Shown: positions 10,398-18,612 of the stretch, in pieces
Layout of the letters: each line of letters begins with the position of its first letter
Numbering within the stretch: position 1 is the first letter of the stretch
NCBI GenBank assembly: GCA_963838735.1
Contig: CAWISG010000001.1
Coordinates: 1-64,000, forward strand
Source of the DNA: Parerythrobacter_A sp963838735
GTDB taxonomy: Bacteria; Pseudomonadota; Alphaproteobacteria; Sphingomonadales; Sphingomonadaceae
Direction: 5' to 3'
Length of the DNA stretch: 64,000 bases
Program-made: the position numbers and the translations under genes
The notes under the pieces: model-generated
The model's database searches: none
The model's input: only the letters and a program-made list of their open reading frames with translations
Told to the model about the DNA's origin: nothing

Positions 10398-10505
10398 GCG
10401 AGCCCCGGCGAAGGCAGGGGTCTCCATCGTCCGGGTCGGACGATAAACGACTTCAGAATTACGGTCGCGAATGCGGCCTGAGATCTCTGCTTTTGCAGGG
10501 TATCG
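10398..10505. repeat. Paired inverted REP-like elements between rpsJ and rplC
   Basis: A REP-like unit CGAGCCCCGGCGAAGGCAGG (about 10398-10425) and a diverged inverse copy (about 10476-10505, CTGAGATCTCTGCTTTTGCAGG) lie head to head. Units related to CCTGCCTTCGCCGGGAT are frequent intergenic repeats in sphingomonads. The rest of the 270-base rpsJ-rplC spacer holds no gene. A small GGTCGATCGACC palindrome lies at about 10522-10533. Confidence 0.6.
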
Positions 10506-10664
10506 AATTAGGGATACCGCCGGTCGATCGACCGGGCTGCGTCCCCCGTCTCGCACCCTTCGCTTTGGCGTCGGGCGCACTCGGCCCGGACGGGGCACGC
10601 ATCGAATCAGGGCTGGCAAGCACCGTGGATGGTCCGCGGTGCCTCTGTGTTAGGAGTTTTGACG

Positions 10665-11522
10665 ATGCGCACAGGCGTGATCGCTAAGAAAGTCGGGATG
10701 ACCCGCCTCTTCCAGGAGGACGGACGGCATGTGCCCGTTACCGTTCTGTCGCTGGAAGACTGCCAGGTTGTGTCGCACCGTACCTCCGACCGCGATGGCT
10801 ATTTTGCCCTCCAGGTCGGCGCGGGAGCAGCCAAGCAGAAGAACGTTGCCAAGCCGCAACGCGAACATTTCGCGAAGGCCGAAGTCGGCCTGAAAATGCG
10901 CATGGCCGAATTCCGCCTTGACGGCGAAGATGGTCTGCTGCCGGTCGGTGCCTTTATCTCCGCCGAGCATTTCAACGCCGGCCAGAAGGTCGACATCACT
11001 GGTCACACCCAGGGCAAGGGCTTCGCCGGTGCCATGAAGCGCTGGGGCTTCGGCGGTCTTCGTGCCACGCACGGTGTCTCGATCAGCCACCGTTCGCACG
11101 GTTCGACAGGTCAGAATCAGGATCCCGGCAAGGTTTTCAAGGGCAAGAAGATGGCGGGCCATATGGGCGCGCGTCAGCGGACCCAGCAGAACCTTGAAAT
11201 CGTCCGCACGGATGCCGATCGTGGTCTGCTGTTCGTCAAGGGTTCGGTACCCGGCCACAAGAATGGCTGGCTGGTGGTTCGCGATTCCGTGAAGCTGCGG
11301 CAGGACGATCTTCCGTTTCCCGGCGCGATGCGCCGCAACGCGGACGAATTCGTAACCGAAGATGCCGATGCCGGCATGATCGAAACCGCCGCAACGCAGG
11401 AAACCAACCCCGAGGTTCCGCTGGAGCAGCAGGAAAAGCTGGCACAGCAGCAGGATTCCGGGGTCGGTACGGCCAGCGGAACGCCTGAAGCTGATGCCAA
11501 TTCCAAGAATGAGGAGTCCTGA
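10665..11522 (+). CDS. rplC: 50S ribosomal protein L3, extended C-terminus
   Basis: The start MRTGVIAKKVGMTRLFQEDG is the family start, preceded by AGGAG; the in-frame ATG at 10629 is too early. L3 motifs include KGFAGAMKRWGF, THGVSISHRSHGSTGQNQDPG and MAGHMGARQRT, the loop reaching toward the peptidyl-transferase centre. At 285 residues it is well above the usual 205-240. The excess is a C-terminal tail of roughly 60 residues, acidic and Gln-rich, ending NSKNEES. The tail is probably disordered. It is the second gene of the S10 operon. Confidence 0.96.
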   Translation: MRTGVIAKKVGMTRLFQEDGRHVPVTVLSLEDCQVVSHRTSDRDGYFALQVGAGAAKQKNVAKPQREHFAKAEVGLKMRMAEFRLDGEDGLLPVGAFISAEHFNAGQKVDITGHTQGKGFAGAMKRWGFGGLRATHGVSISHRSHGSTGQNQDPGKVFKGKKMAGHMGARQRTQQNLEIVRTDADRGLLFVKGSVPGHKNGWLVVRDSVKLRQDDLPFPGAMRRNADEFVTEDADAGMIETAATQETNPEVPLEQQEKLAQQQDSGVGTASGTPEADANSKNEES

Positions 11523-11525
11523 CCC

Positions 11526-12161
11526 ATGAAGGTCAAGGTTCAGAAAATCGACGGCAAGTCGTCGGGCGATGTCGAGCTGAACGATGCCGTATTCGGTGTC
11601 GAGCCACGTGCCGATATCCTGCACCGCGTGGTAACGTGGCAGCTGGAAAACCGGCGCGGGACCGCACGGCCCACGCGCGAGCGTGCCGATGTCAACCGCA
11701 CCGGCAAGAAGTTCGGCCCGCAAAAGGGTTCGGGCGGCGCGCGTCACGGCGATCGTGGTGCGCCCATCTTCGTCGGTGGCGGTAAGGCACACGGTGCCCG
11801 CAAGCGCGAATTCGAGCAGTCGCTTAACAAGAAAGTCCGCGCACTTGGCTTGAAAATGGCCCTGTCCAGCAAGGCTCAGGATCCGACGGGGCACGGCATG
11901 ATTGTTCTCGACAGTCTGGAAATGGCGGATGCCAAGACCAAGAGCCTGGTCGAGACGTTCGGCAAGAATGGCTGGACCGGCAAGATGCTGTTTATCGATG
12001 GCGAGACCGTGAATGAGGCTTTCAAAAAGGCGGCGGGTAACGTCCCGGGCGTAAACGTGCTGCCGGCGCAGGGTGCCAATGTTTACGACATTCTGAAGCA
12101 TGACACGCTGGTGCTGACGCGTGGCGCAGTCGAAAAGCTGGAGGCACGGTTCAATGGCTAA
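11526..12161 (+). CDS. rplD: 50S ribosomal protein L4
   Basis: The protein has 211 residues, three bases after rplC. It contains RRGTARPTRERADVNRTGKK and PQKGSGGARHGDRGAPIFVGGG, the extended loop that lines the exit tunnel, and ends VEKLEARFNG. In other bacteria L4 also autoregulates the S10 operon; no such leader structure was identified here. The stop overlaps the start of rplW by eight bases, so the two are translationally coupled. Confidence 0.97.
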   Translation: MKVKVQKIDGKSSGDVELNDAVFGVEPRADILHRVVTWQLENRRGTARPTRERADVNRTGKKFGPQKGSGGARHGDRGAPIFVGGGKAHGARKREFEQSLNKKVRALGLKMALSSKAQDPTGHGMIVLDSLEMADAKTKSLVETFGKNGWTGKMLFIDGETVNEAFKKAAGNVPGVNVLPAQGANVYDILKHDTLVLTRGAVEKLEARFNG

Positions 12162-12459
12162 GGCAGAAATCGACTCGCGGCACTACGACGTTATCGTCGC
12201 ACCGCATATTACCGAGAAGTCCACACTGGCATCGGAAAACAACGCGGTTGTTTTCAAGGTCGGTCTGAACGCAACAAAGCCGCAAATCCGCGAAGCGGTC
12301 GAGGCTCTGTTCGATGTGAAAGTCACCGGCGTCAACACGCTGGTCCAGAAGGGCAAGACGAAGCGCTGGCGGGGCAAGCCCTACAAGCGCAACGACGTTA
12401 AAAAGGCGGTCGTCACGCTCGCCGAGGGTGACTCCATCGACGTCACCAGCGGTCTGTGA
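12154..12459 (+). CDS. rplW: 50S ribosomal protein L23
   Basis: The protein has 101 residues from the ATG that overlaps the end of rplD. It contains DVIVAPHITEKSTLASENN and KGKTKRWRGKPYKRNDVKKA, characteristic of L23, which sits at the tunnel exit and docks trigger factor and SRP. An earlier in-frame ATG at 12121 lies inside rplD and was rejected. Confidence 0.97.
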   Translation: MAKAEIDSRHYDVIVAPHITEKSTLASENNAVVFKVGLNATKPQIREAVEALFDVKVTGVNTLVQKGKTKRWRGKPYKRNDVKKAVVTLAEGDSIDVTSGL

Positions 12460-12473
12460 GGAGCTAGGAAACC

Positions 12474-13310
12474 ATGGCACTCAAGAATTACAAACCGACC
12501 AGTCCGGCCCGGCGCGGCCTGATCCTCGTCGACAAGTCCGGCCTGTTCAAGGGCAAGCCGGTCAAGTCGCTGACCGAGGGCAAGCGCAAGACAGGTGGCC
12601 GCAACAACAAGGGTCACGTCACCTCGCGCGGCATCGGCGGCGGCCACAAGCAAAAGTATCGCTTTATCGATTTCAAGCGTCGCAAGTGGGACGTGGAAGG
12701 CATCGTGGAGCGGATCGAATACGATCCCAACCGTACTGCTTTCATCGCGCTTATCAAATATTCCGATGACGAACTGGCTTACATCATCGCACCACAGCGT
12801 CTTGCTGTGGGCGACAAGGTCATTGCCGCCGAGAAGACGGATACGAAGCCCGGTAACGCAATGCTGCTGGGCCAGATGCCGCTCGGTACCATCATGCACA
12901 ATGTCGAGATGAAGCCGGGCAAAGGCGGGCAGATCGCCCGTTCCGCCGGCGCTTACGTGCAACTGGTCGGCCGTGATCGGGGTATGGTCATCGTTCGCCT
13001 TAATTCGGGCGAGCAACGGTATCTACGCGCCGATTGCATGGGCACGGTGGGTGCGGTGTCGAACCCCGACAACCAGAACCAGAACCTGGGCAAGGCCGGT
13101 CGCAAGCGCTGGATGGGTGTGAAACCGCTGACGCGCGGTGTTGCCAAGAACCCGGTCGATCACCCGCATGGTGGCGGTGAAGGCAAGACCAGCGGCGGCC
13201 GTCATCCGGTTACGCCGTGGGGCAAGCCGACCAAGGGCGCCCGTACCCGCAAGAACAAGCAGACGGACAAGATGATTATCCGTTCGCGTCATTCGAAGAA
13301 GAAGAGGTAA
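12474..13310 (+). CDS. rplB: 50S ribosomal protein L2
   Basis: The protein has 278 residues. The N-terminal half has KGHVTSRGIGGGHKQKYR; the C-terminal half has GVAKNPVDHPHGGGEGKTSGGRHP, which carries the conserved histidine near the peptidyl-transferase centre. It ends RHSKKKR. L2 binds 23S rRNA and supports subunit joining. The length is typical and GGAG lies before the start. Confidence 0.97.
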   Translation: MALKNYKPTSPARRGLILVDKSGLFKGKPVKSLTEGKRKTGGRNNKGHVTSRGIGGGHKQKYRFIDFKRRKWDVEGIVERIEYDPNRTAFIALIKYSDDELAYIIAPQRLAVGDKVIAAEKTDTKPGNAMLLGQMPLGTIMHNVEMKPGKGGQIARSAGAYVQLVGRDRGMVIVRLNSGEQRYLRADCMGTVGAVSNPDNQNQNLGKAGRKRWMGVKPLTRGVAKNPVDHPHGGGEGKTSGGRHPVTPWGKPTKGARTRKNKQTDKMIIRSRHSKKKR

Positions 13311-13313
13311 CCG

Positions 13314-13589
13314 ATGGCACGTTCCGTCTGGAAAGGTCCGTTCGTCGAGCTAAGCCTTCTGAAGAAGGCCGAAGACGCACAGGATCAGAGCAATGCGAAG
13401 CCGATCAAGACCTGGTCGCGCCGTTCCACCATCCTGCCGCAATTCGTCGGCCTGACATTCAATGTTTACAACGGGCACAAGTTCATTCCGGTGTCCGTTT
13501 CGGAAGACATGGTCGGCCATAAGCTCGGCGAATTTTCGCCGACGCGCACATTCCCCGGCCACGTTGCCGATAAGAAGGGCAAACGCTGA
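13314..13589 (+). CDS. rpsS: 30S ribosomal protein S19
   Basis: The protein has 91 residues: MARSVWKGPFVELSLLKKA, then WSRRSTILPQFVGLTFNVYNG and KLGEFSPTRTFPGHVADKKG. S19 is a 30S head protein that pairs with S13. Its last base overlaps the start of rplV (TGATG). Confidence 0.97.
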   Translation: MARSVWKGPFVELSLLKKAEDAQDQSNAKPIKTWSRRSTILPQFVGLTFNVYNGHKFIPVSVSEDMVGHKLGEFSPTRTFPGHVADKKGKR

Positions 13590-13972
13590 TGGGCAAGGCA
13601 AAATCCCCGCGCCGTGTTGGCGAGAACGAGGCACTGGCGGTCGGCGCGCAAATCCGCGGCTCGGCGCAGAAGCTCAACCTGGTTGCCCAGCTGATACGCG
13701 GTCGCAAGGTCGAGGAAGCGCTGAACATCCTCAGTTTCTCCAAAAAGGCGATGGCTCGCGATGCCAAGAGCGTCCTGTCGAGCGCAATCGCCAATGCGGA
13801 GAACAACCACGATCTGGATGTCGATGCCCTCGTCGTTGCCGAAGCCAGCGTCGGCAAGGCGATTACGATGAAGCGCTTCCATGTGCGCGGTCGCGGCAAA
13901 AGCACGCGCATCCTGAAACCGTTCAGCAAGCTGCGCATAGTGGTGCGCGAAGCCGAAGAAGAAGAGGCGTAA
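13589..13972 (+). CDS. rplV: 50S ribosomal protein L22
   Basis: The protein has 127 residues: RGSAQKLNLVAQLIRGRKVEEAL early, and MKRFHVRGRGKSTRILKPFSKL near the end, the beta-hairpin that lines the exit tunnel and where macrolide-resistance changes map. It overlaps the rpsS stop and ends in an acidic EAEEEEA. Confidence 0.97.
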   Translation: MGKAKSPRRVGENEALAVGAQIRGSAQKLNLVAQLIRGRKVEEALNILSFSKKAMARDAKSVLSSAIANAENNHDLDVDALVVAEASVGKAITMKRFHVRGRGKSTRILKPFSKLRIVVREAEEEEA

Positions 13973-13973
13973 G

Positions 13974-14669
13974 ATGGGCCAGAAGAGCAATCCGATCGGT
14001 CTGCGCCTGCAGATCAACCGCACTTGGGACAGCCGCTGGTACGCCGAGGGGCGTGACTATGCGCAGCTGCTCGCGGAAGATATCAAGATCCGCAAGCATA
14101 TCATGGGTTCGCTGCCGCAGGCCGCGATTTCCAAGGTGGTCATCGAGCGCCCGGCCAAGCTGTGCCGCATTTCGATCTATGCCGCGCGTCCTGGTGTCAT
14201 CATTGGCAAAAAGGGTGCGGACATCGAGAAGCTGCGCACGACGCTTGCCGGCATGACGGCAAGCGAAGTGAAACTGAACATCGTCGAAATCCGCAAGCCG
14301 GAAGTCGATGCCAAGCTGGTGGCGCAGGGTATTGCCGACCAGCTTATCCGCCGCATCGCCTTTCGCCGCGCCATGAAGCGCGCAATGCAATCCGCCATGC
14401 GGCTGGGTGCTGAAGGTATCAAGATTGTCTGCGGCGGTCGGCTCGGCGGTGCGGAAATCGCGCGCGTCGAGCAGTATCGCGAAGGCCGCGTGCCGTTGCA
14501 TACGCTGCGCGCCAATATCGATTACGCCGAAGCCGAGGCGCTGACCGCCTATGGCATCATCGGGATCAAGGTCTGGGTCTTCAAGGGAGAGATTCTCGGC
14601 CATGACCCGACCGCACAGGACCGCCTGATGATGGAATCCCAGACGTCCGGCGTCCGGCCCGCACGGTAA
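13974..14669 (+). CDS. rpsC: 30S ribosomal protein S3
   Basis: The protein has 231 residues, beginning MGQKSNPIGLRLQINRTWDSRW. A KH domain is marked by RPGVIIGKKGADIEKLR. It continues with LIRRIAFRRAMKRAMQSAMR and AEALTAYGIIGIKVWVFKGE. S3 lies at the mRNA entry channel, where it contributes to helicase activity. It starts two bases after the rplV stop. Confidence 0.97.
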   Translation: MGQKSNPIGLRLQINRTWDSRWYAEGRDYAQLLAEDIKIRKHIMGSLPQAAISKVVIERPAKLCRISIYAARPGVIIGKKGADIEKLRTTLAGMTASEVKLNIVEIRKPEVDAKLVAQGIADQLIRRIAFRRAMKRAMQSAMRLGAEGIKIVCGGRLGGAEIARVEQYREGRVPLHTLRANIDYAEAEALTAYGIIGIKVWVFKGEILGHDPTAQDRLMMESQTSGVRPAR

Positions 14670-14680
14670 GGTAAGAGAAA

Positions 14681-15112
14681 ATGCTGCAACCGAAGAAAAC
14701 CAAATACCGCAAGGCGTTCAAGGGCCGGATCAAGGGCGATGCCAAGGGTGGCACCGTCCTGAATTTCGGCTCCTACGGCCTCAAGGCTCTCGAACCGGAG
14801 AGGATTACGTCGCGCCAGATCGAAGCCGCGCGTCGCGCCATCACCCGTCACATCAAGCGCCAGGGTCGCCTCTGGATCCGCATCTTCCCCGATGTGCCGG
14901 TGAGCAAGAAGCCCGCCGAAGTGCGTCAGGGCAAAGGCAAGGGCTCGGTCGAATACTGGGCCGCCCGCGTTAAGCCGGGCCGTATCATGTTCGAGCTGGA
15001 CGGAGTGCCGGGGCCGCTGGCCGCTGTTGCGTTCGAGCGTGCGGCGATGAAACTTCCCGTCAAGACGAAGGTCGTCGCCCGCTTCGGCGACACCTCGCAT
15101 CTGGAGGGTTGA
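14681..15112 (+). CDS. rplP: 50S ribosomal protein L16
   Basis: The protein has 143 residues: MLQPKKTKYRKAFKGRIKG, then LNFGSYGLKALEPERITSRQ and IRIFPDVPVSKKPAEVRQGKGKGS. L16 positions tRNA near the A site and matures late in 50S assembly. The segment RQGKGKGS holds the family's glycine-rich loop. It lies in the S10 operon between rpsC and rpmC. Confidence 0.97.
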   Translation: MLQPKKTKYRKAFKGRIKGDAKGGTVLNFGSYGLKALEPERITSRQIEAARRAITRHIKRQGRLWIRIFPDVPVSKKPAEVRQGKGKGSVEYWAARVKPGRIMFELDGVPGPLAAVAFERAAMKLPVKTKVVARFGDTSHLEG

Positions 15113-15116
15113 GGAC

Positions 15117-15326
15117 ATGAGCAAGATCGAAGACCTGCGTCCCAAGAGTGACGACCAGTTGAGCGAGCAGCTTGGCGAGTTGAAGCGTGAAGCATTCAAC
15201 CTGCGTTTCCAGGCGGCCACCAATCAGCTTGAAGCGCCCGCGCGTATCCGCGAAGTGCGGCGCACGATCGCCAAGATCAAGACGCTGCAAACCGAGCGCG
15301 CCGCTGGCGCCGCTGAAAAGGCATAA
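15117..15326 (+). CDS. rpmC: 50S ribosomal protein L29
   Basis: The protein has 69 residues: MSKIEDLRPKSDDQLSEQLGELKREAFN (given in part), then RFQAATNQLEAPARIREVRR. This is the two-helix hairpin of L29 at the tunnel exit. It starts four bases after the rplP stop and ends in an alanine-rich tail. Confidence 0.95.
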   Translation: MSKIEDLRPKSDDQLSEQLGELKREAFNLRFQAATNQLEAPARIREVRRTIAKIKTLQTERAAGAAEKA

Positions 15327-15335
15327 GGACACATC

Positions 15336-15632
15336 ATGCCAAAACGTATTCTGACCGGCACGGTCACATCGGACAAGACCGACAAGACCGTGACCGTACA
15401 AGTCGAACGCAAGGTGAAGCACCCGCTTTACGGCAAGATCATCCGCCGTTCGAAGAAGTATCACGCCCATGATGCGGACAACGCCTATGCCATCGGCGAC
15501 ACTGTCCGGATCGAGGAGACCAAGCCGATTTCCAAGACCAAGACCTGGGCCGTGCTGGACCGGGTGCAGGCATCCAAGGGTGTCGCGGTGGAAGCAGATA
15601 TCGAAGTGGCGGCGTCCACGCCGGGCAATTGA
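15336..15632 (+). CDS. rpsQ: 30S ribosomal protein S17
   Basis: The protein has 98 residues: MPKRILTGTVTSDKTDKTVTV, then RKVKHPLYGKIIRRSKKYHAHD and GDTVRIEETKPISKTKTW, the OB fold of S17 that binds 16S helix 11. About 15 residues past the usual end (VEADIEVAASTPGN) form a short extension. It is the last gene of the S10-operon part before a 67-base gap to rplN. Confidence 0.96.
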   Translation: MPKRILTGTVTSDKTDKTVTVQVERKVKHPLYGKIIRRSKKYHAHDADNAYAIGDTVRIEETKPISKTKTWAVLDRVQASKGVAVEADIEVAASTPGN

Positions 15633-15699
15633 AACCCGGTTTTGAATTAGGAACTGTCCGGCGTGACCGGGCAAGCCAGATGAGAAGGAAGACGGATCG

Positions 15700-16068
15700 A
15701 TGATCCAGATGCAATCCAATCTCGACGTCGCGGACAATAGCGGCGCGAAGCGCGTCCAGTGCATCAAGGTACTGGGCGGCTCCAAGCGTCGTACCGCGTC
15801 TGTTGGCGATGTGATCGTGGTTTCCGTGAAGGAAGCGCAACCGCGTGCCCGGGTCAAGAAGGGCGACGTTCACCGTGCCGTGATCGTGCGCACCCGCAAG
15901 GATGTCCGCCGCACCGATGGCAGCGTGATCCGGTTCGACGGCAATGCCGCCGTGCTGGTCAACAAGAACGAGGAGCCCATCGGCACCCGTATCTTCGGCC
16001 CTGTGGTCCGCGAATTGCGCGGTCGCGGTTTCATGAAAATCATTTCGCTCGCGCCGGAGGTGCTGTGA
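15700..16068 (+). CDS. rplN: 50S ribosomal protein L14
   Basis: The protein has 122 residues: MIQMQSNLDVADNSGAKRVQ, then RRTASVGDVIVVSVKEA, RTDGSVIRFDGNAAVLVN and GTRIFGPVVRELR. L14 forms an intersubunit bridge and is the docking site of the silencing factor RsfS. GAAGGAAG lies upstream of the ATG. The stop overlaps the rplX start. Confidence 0.97.
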   Translation: MIQMQSNLDVADNSGAKRVQCIKVLGGSKRRTASVGDVIVVSVKEAQPRARVKKGDVHRAVIVRTRKDVRRTDGSVIRFDGNAAVLVNKNEEPIGTRIFGPVVRELRGRGFMKIISLAPEVL

Positions 16069-16388
16069 TGGCTTCTGCCAAGATCAAGAAGGGCGACAGC
16101 GTCGTGGTTCTGTCCGGCAGGGACAAGGGCAAGACCGGTACTGTCAGTAAGGTGATGCCGAAAGTCGGCAAGGTCGTGGTGGAAGGCGTCAACATTGCCG
16201 TGCGCCACCGCAAGCCCAGTCAGGATAACCCGCAAGGCGGTCTCGACCGCTTCGAAGCGCCGATGCATCTTGCCAAGGTCGCGGTCGCCGATCCCAAGGA
16301 TGGCAAGCCGACCCGCGTGCGGTTCGAACAGAAGGACGGCAAGAAGGTCCGCGTGGCCGTGAAGTCCGGGGAGACGATCGATGGGTGA
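16068..16388 (+). CDS. rplX: 50S ribosomal protein L24
   Basis: The protein has 106 residues: MASAKIKKGDSVVVLSGRDKG (KOW motif), VVEGVNIAVRHRKPSQDNPQGG and VRFEQKDGKKVRVAVKSGE. L24 is an assembly initiator of the 50S subunit. The ATG overlaps the rplN stop (TGATG) and the stop overlaps rplE by eight bases. Confidence 0.96.
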   Translation: MASAKIKKGDSVVVLSGRDKGKTGTVSKVMPKVGKVVVEGVNIAVRHRKPSQDNPQGGLDRFEAPMHLAKVAVADPKDGKPTRVRFEQKDGKKVRVAVKSGETIDG

Positions 16389-16965
16389 TATGACACCACG
16401 TATGAAGACCCGATATGACGAGCAGATCGTCAAGGCGATGACCGAGAAGTTCGGCTACAAGAACCGTCTCGAAGTCCCCCGCATCGAGAAGGTCGTCCTG
16501 AATATGGGCGTCGGCGAAGCGAGCCAGGATAAGAAGAAGGTGGCGGTCGCAGCTGAGGAAATGGCGTTGATTGCGGGCCAGAAGCCGGTGATTACCAAGG
16601 CCAAGAAATCTATCGCCCAGTTCAAGCTGCGCGAAGGGATGCCTATCGGCTGCAAGGTAACGCTGCGACGGAACCGGATGTTCGAATTTGTCGATCGTCT
16701 GGTGACGGTCGCCATGCCTCGCATCCGTGACTTTCGCGGTCTGAACCCCAAATCGTTCGACGGGCGCGGCAATTACGCAATGGGTCTGAAAGAACAGATT
16801 ATCTTTCCGGAAATCAGCTACGACAAGATCGATACCGTGCGCGGTATGGATATTATCGTGACGACGACGGCGAACACCGATGAGGAAGCGCGCGAGCTGC
16901 TTCGCCTGTTCGGTTTCCCGTTCCCGAAAGAAGCAACTGAAGAAGAGCAGAAGGAAGCGGCGTAA
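16381..16965 (+). CDS. rplE: 50S ribosomal protein L5
   Basis: The protein has 194 residues. The core has PRIEKVVLNMGVGEASQDKK, AKKSIAQFKLREGMPIGCKVTLRR and GLNPKSFDGRGNYAMGLKEQ. L5 binds 5S rRNA and forms a bridge to the 30S head. The start at 16381 overlaps rplX; an ATG four codons later is a possible alternative. A short acidic tail (EATEEEQKEAA) ends the protein. Confidence 0.96.
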   Translation: MGDMTPRMKTRYDEQIVKAMTEKFGYKNRLEVPRIEKVVLNMGVGEASQDKKKVAVAAEEMALIAGQKPVITKAKKSIAQFKLREGMPIGCKVTLRRNRMFEFVDRLVTVAMPRIRDFRGLNPKSFDGRGNYAMGLKEQIIFPEISYDKIDTVRGMDIIVTTTANTDEEARELLRLFGFPFPKEATEEEQKEAA

Positions 16966-17017
16966 GCTTGCTACCCTCGCTTTGTATGACACGCATTAGG
17001 AAGAGAGCTTAAGTCCA

Positions 17018-17323
17018 ATGGCGAAACTGAGTTCCATCAACAAGAACGAGAAGCGTAAAGCTCTCGTGAAAAAGTACGCGGCGAAATATGCCAAGCTCAG
17101 AGCGATTGCGGACGACCGTTCGCTCGACGAGGGCGAACGGCTGATCGCGCGTCTCAAGATGGCTGAAATCCCGCGCAACGCGAACCCCACTCGGGTCCGC
17201 AACCGTTGTGCCACCACCGGCCGTCCGCGCGGATATTACCGCAAGTTCGGCATTAACCGCATCGAGATGCGCAACCTTGGCAACAAGGGCCTGATTCCGG
17301 GCCTGACGAAGTCGAGCTGGTGA
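17018..17323 (+). CDS. rpsN: 30S ribosomal protein S14
   Basis: The protein has 101 residues, beginning MAKLSSINKNEKRKALVKKY. It contains NPTRVRNRCATTGRPRGYYRKFG and ends GLIPGLTKSSW. It is the zinc-free long form: the C-x2-C pairs of short S14 are absent. AAGAG precedes the start. Confidence 0.96.
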   Translation: MAKLSSINKNEKRKALVKKYAAKYAKLRAIADDRSLDEGERLIARLKMAEIPRNANPTRVRNRCATTGRPRGYYRKFGINRIEMRNLGNKGLIPGLTKSSW

Positions 17324-17334
17324 GGATCTGACGA

Positions 17335-17730
17335 ATGGCTATGACCGATCCCCTGGGTGATATGCTCACCCGTATCCGCAACGGCCAGCAGGCGAAAAAG
17401 GACTCCGTCCTCTCGCCTGCTTCGCGCCTGCGTGCCAATGTCCTCGAAGTGCTGACTCGTGAAGGCTATATCCGTGGCTATTCCGATGATGAAACCGGCG
17501 TGCACAAGGCATTGCGCATCGAACTGAAATATTTTGAGGGCGAGCCTGCGATCAAGCATGTCAGCCGCGTTTCGAAGCCCGGCCGCCGCGTCTATTCCGG
17601 CAGCCGCGAGCTGCCCGTCATTCGCAACGGCCTTGGCATTACCATCGTTTCCACGCCGAAGGGTGTGCTTTCGGACGCCGAAGCGCGCACCGAGAATGTC
17701 GGCGGCGAAGTGCTGGCGGAGGTGTACTGA
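17335..17730 (+). CDS. rpsH: 30S ribosomal protein S8
   Basis: The protein has 131 residues: DPLGDMLTRIRNGQQAKK, then VLEVLTREGYIRGY and VSRVSKPGRRVYSG, ending GLGITIVSTPKGVLSDAEAR and GGEVLAEVY. S8 binds the central 16S domain and in E. coli represses spc operon translation. The stop overlaps the start of rplF. Confidence 0.97.
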   Translation: MAMTDPLGDMLTRIRNGQQAKKDSVLSPASRLRANVLEVLTREGYIRGYSDDETGVHKALRIELKYFEGEPAIKHVSRVSKPGRRVYSGSRELPVIRNGLGITIVSTPKGVLSDAEARTENVGGEVLAEVY

Positions 17731-18263
17731 TGAGCCGTATCGGTAAACGTGCTGTCGCCATCCCAAGCGGCGTGACGGCGAACATCGCGGACGGGGCACT
17801 CAGCGTGAAGGGCCCGAAAGGCACGCTCACGCTCGGCCTGTCCGACCAGATCGACTACACCGTCGAAGGCGACGAGATCCAGGTGAAACCTGCGAATGAT
17901 ACCAAGACTGCGGCATCCTTCTGGGGCATGCAACGTACGCTGGTGGCCAATCTGGTCGAAGGTGTGACCGAAGGTTTCAGCAAGGTGCTGGAGATCAATG
18001 GTGTGGGCTATCGCGCGCAGGCCAAGGGCAAGACCCTGAACCTCCAGCTGGGTTACAGTCATGATGTCGACCTGCCGATACCGGAAGGTATCGAGGTAAA
18101 GACACCCGATCAGACTACCGTGGAAATCAGTGGTATCGACAAGCAGGCCGTCGGCCAGTTTGCAGCCGAAGTGCGGCGCTGGCGCAAGCCCGAACCCTAT
18201 AAGGGCAAGGGTATCAAGTATCGCGGCGAGTATGTCTTCCGCAAGGAAGGGAAGAAGAAGTAA
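17730..18263 (+). CDS. rplF: 50S ribosomal protein L6
   Basis: The protein has 177 residues: MSRIGKRAVAIPSGVTANI, then VKGPKGTLTL, VEGVTEGFSKVLEINGVGYRA and PEPYKGKGIKYRGEYVFRKEG, the two related domains of L6 near the GTPase centre. It overlaps the rpsH stop (TGATG). Confidence 0.97.
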   Translation: MSRIGKRAVAIPSGVTANIADGALSVKGPKGTLTLGLSDQIDYTVEGDEIQVKPANDTKTAASFWGMQRTLVANLVEGVTEGFSKVLEINGVGYRAQAKGKTLNLQLGYSHDVDLPIPEGIEVKTPDQTTVEISGIDKQAVGQFAAEVRRWRKPEPYKGKGIKYRGEYVFRKEGKKK

Positions 18264-18264
18264 G

Positions 18265-18609
18265 ATGGCAAAGCTATCCCTGTTCGAACGTCGTCGCCGC
18301 CGGGTGCGCACTGCACTGCGCAGCCGTGGTGCCGGAAGGCCACGTCTGTCGGTCCACCGCACCGGCCAGCATATCTATGCGCAGATCATCGATGATCGCG
18401 AAGGCCGCACCGTGGCCGCTGCATCGACGCTGGGTGGCAAGTCCACCGGCGGCAACATCGATGCCGCGAGCCAGGTCGGCAAGGATATTGCCGCTGCCGC
18501 GAAGAAGGCTGGCGTAACCTCTGTCGTGTTCGATCGCGGCGGGTTCCTGTTTCATGGCCGCGTGAAGGCGCTGGCCGATGCCGCCCGCGAAGGCGGGCTG
18601 GAGTTTTAA
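18265..18609 (+). CDS. rplR: 50S ribosomal protein L18
   Basis: The protein has 114 residues from the ATG one base after the rplF stop: MAKLSLFERRRRRVRTALRS, then GRPRLSVHRTGQHIYAQIIDD and VVFDRGGFLFHGRVKALADAAREGGLEF. L18 binds 5S rRNA. A longer frame starting upstream inside rplF was rejected because the family start is clear. Confidence 0.96.
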   Translation: MAKLSLFERRRRRVRTALRSRGAGRPRLSVHRTGQHIYAQIIDDREGRTVAAASTLGGKSTGGNIDAASQVGKDIAAAAKKAGVTSVVFDRGGFLFHGRVKALADAAREGGLEF

Positions 18610-18612
18610 GAT

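Noticed and set aside
10650..12101. Long open frame on the minus strand across rplC and rplD (483 codons)
   Set aside because: It mirrors two certain ribosomal genes, shows no domain and results from the high-GC codon bias on the opposite strand.
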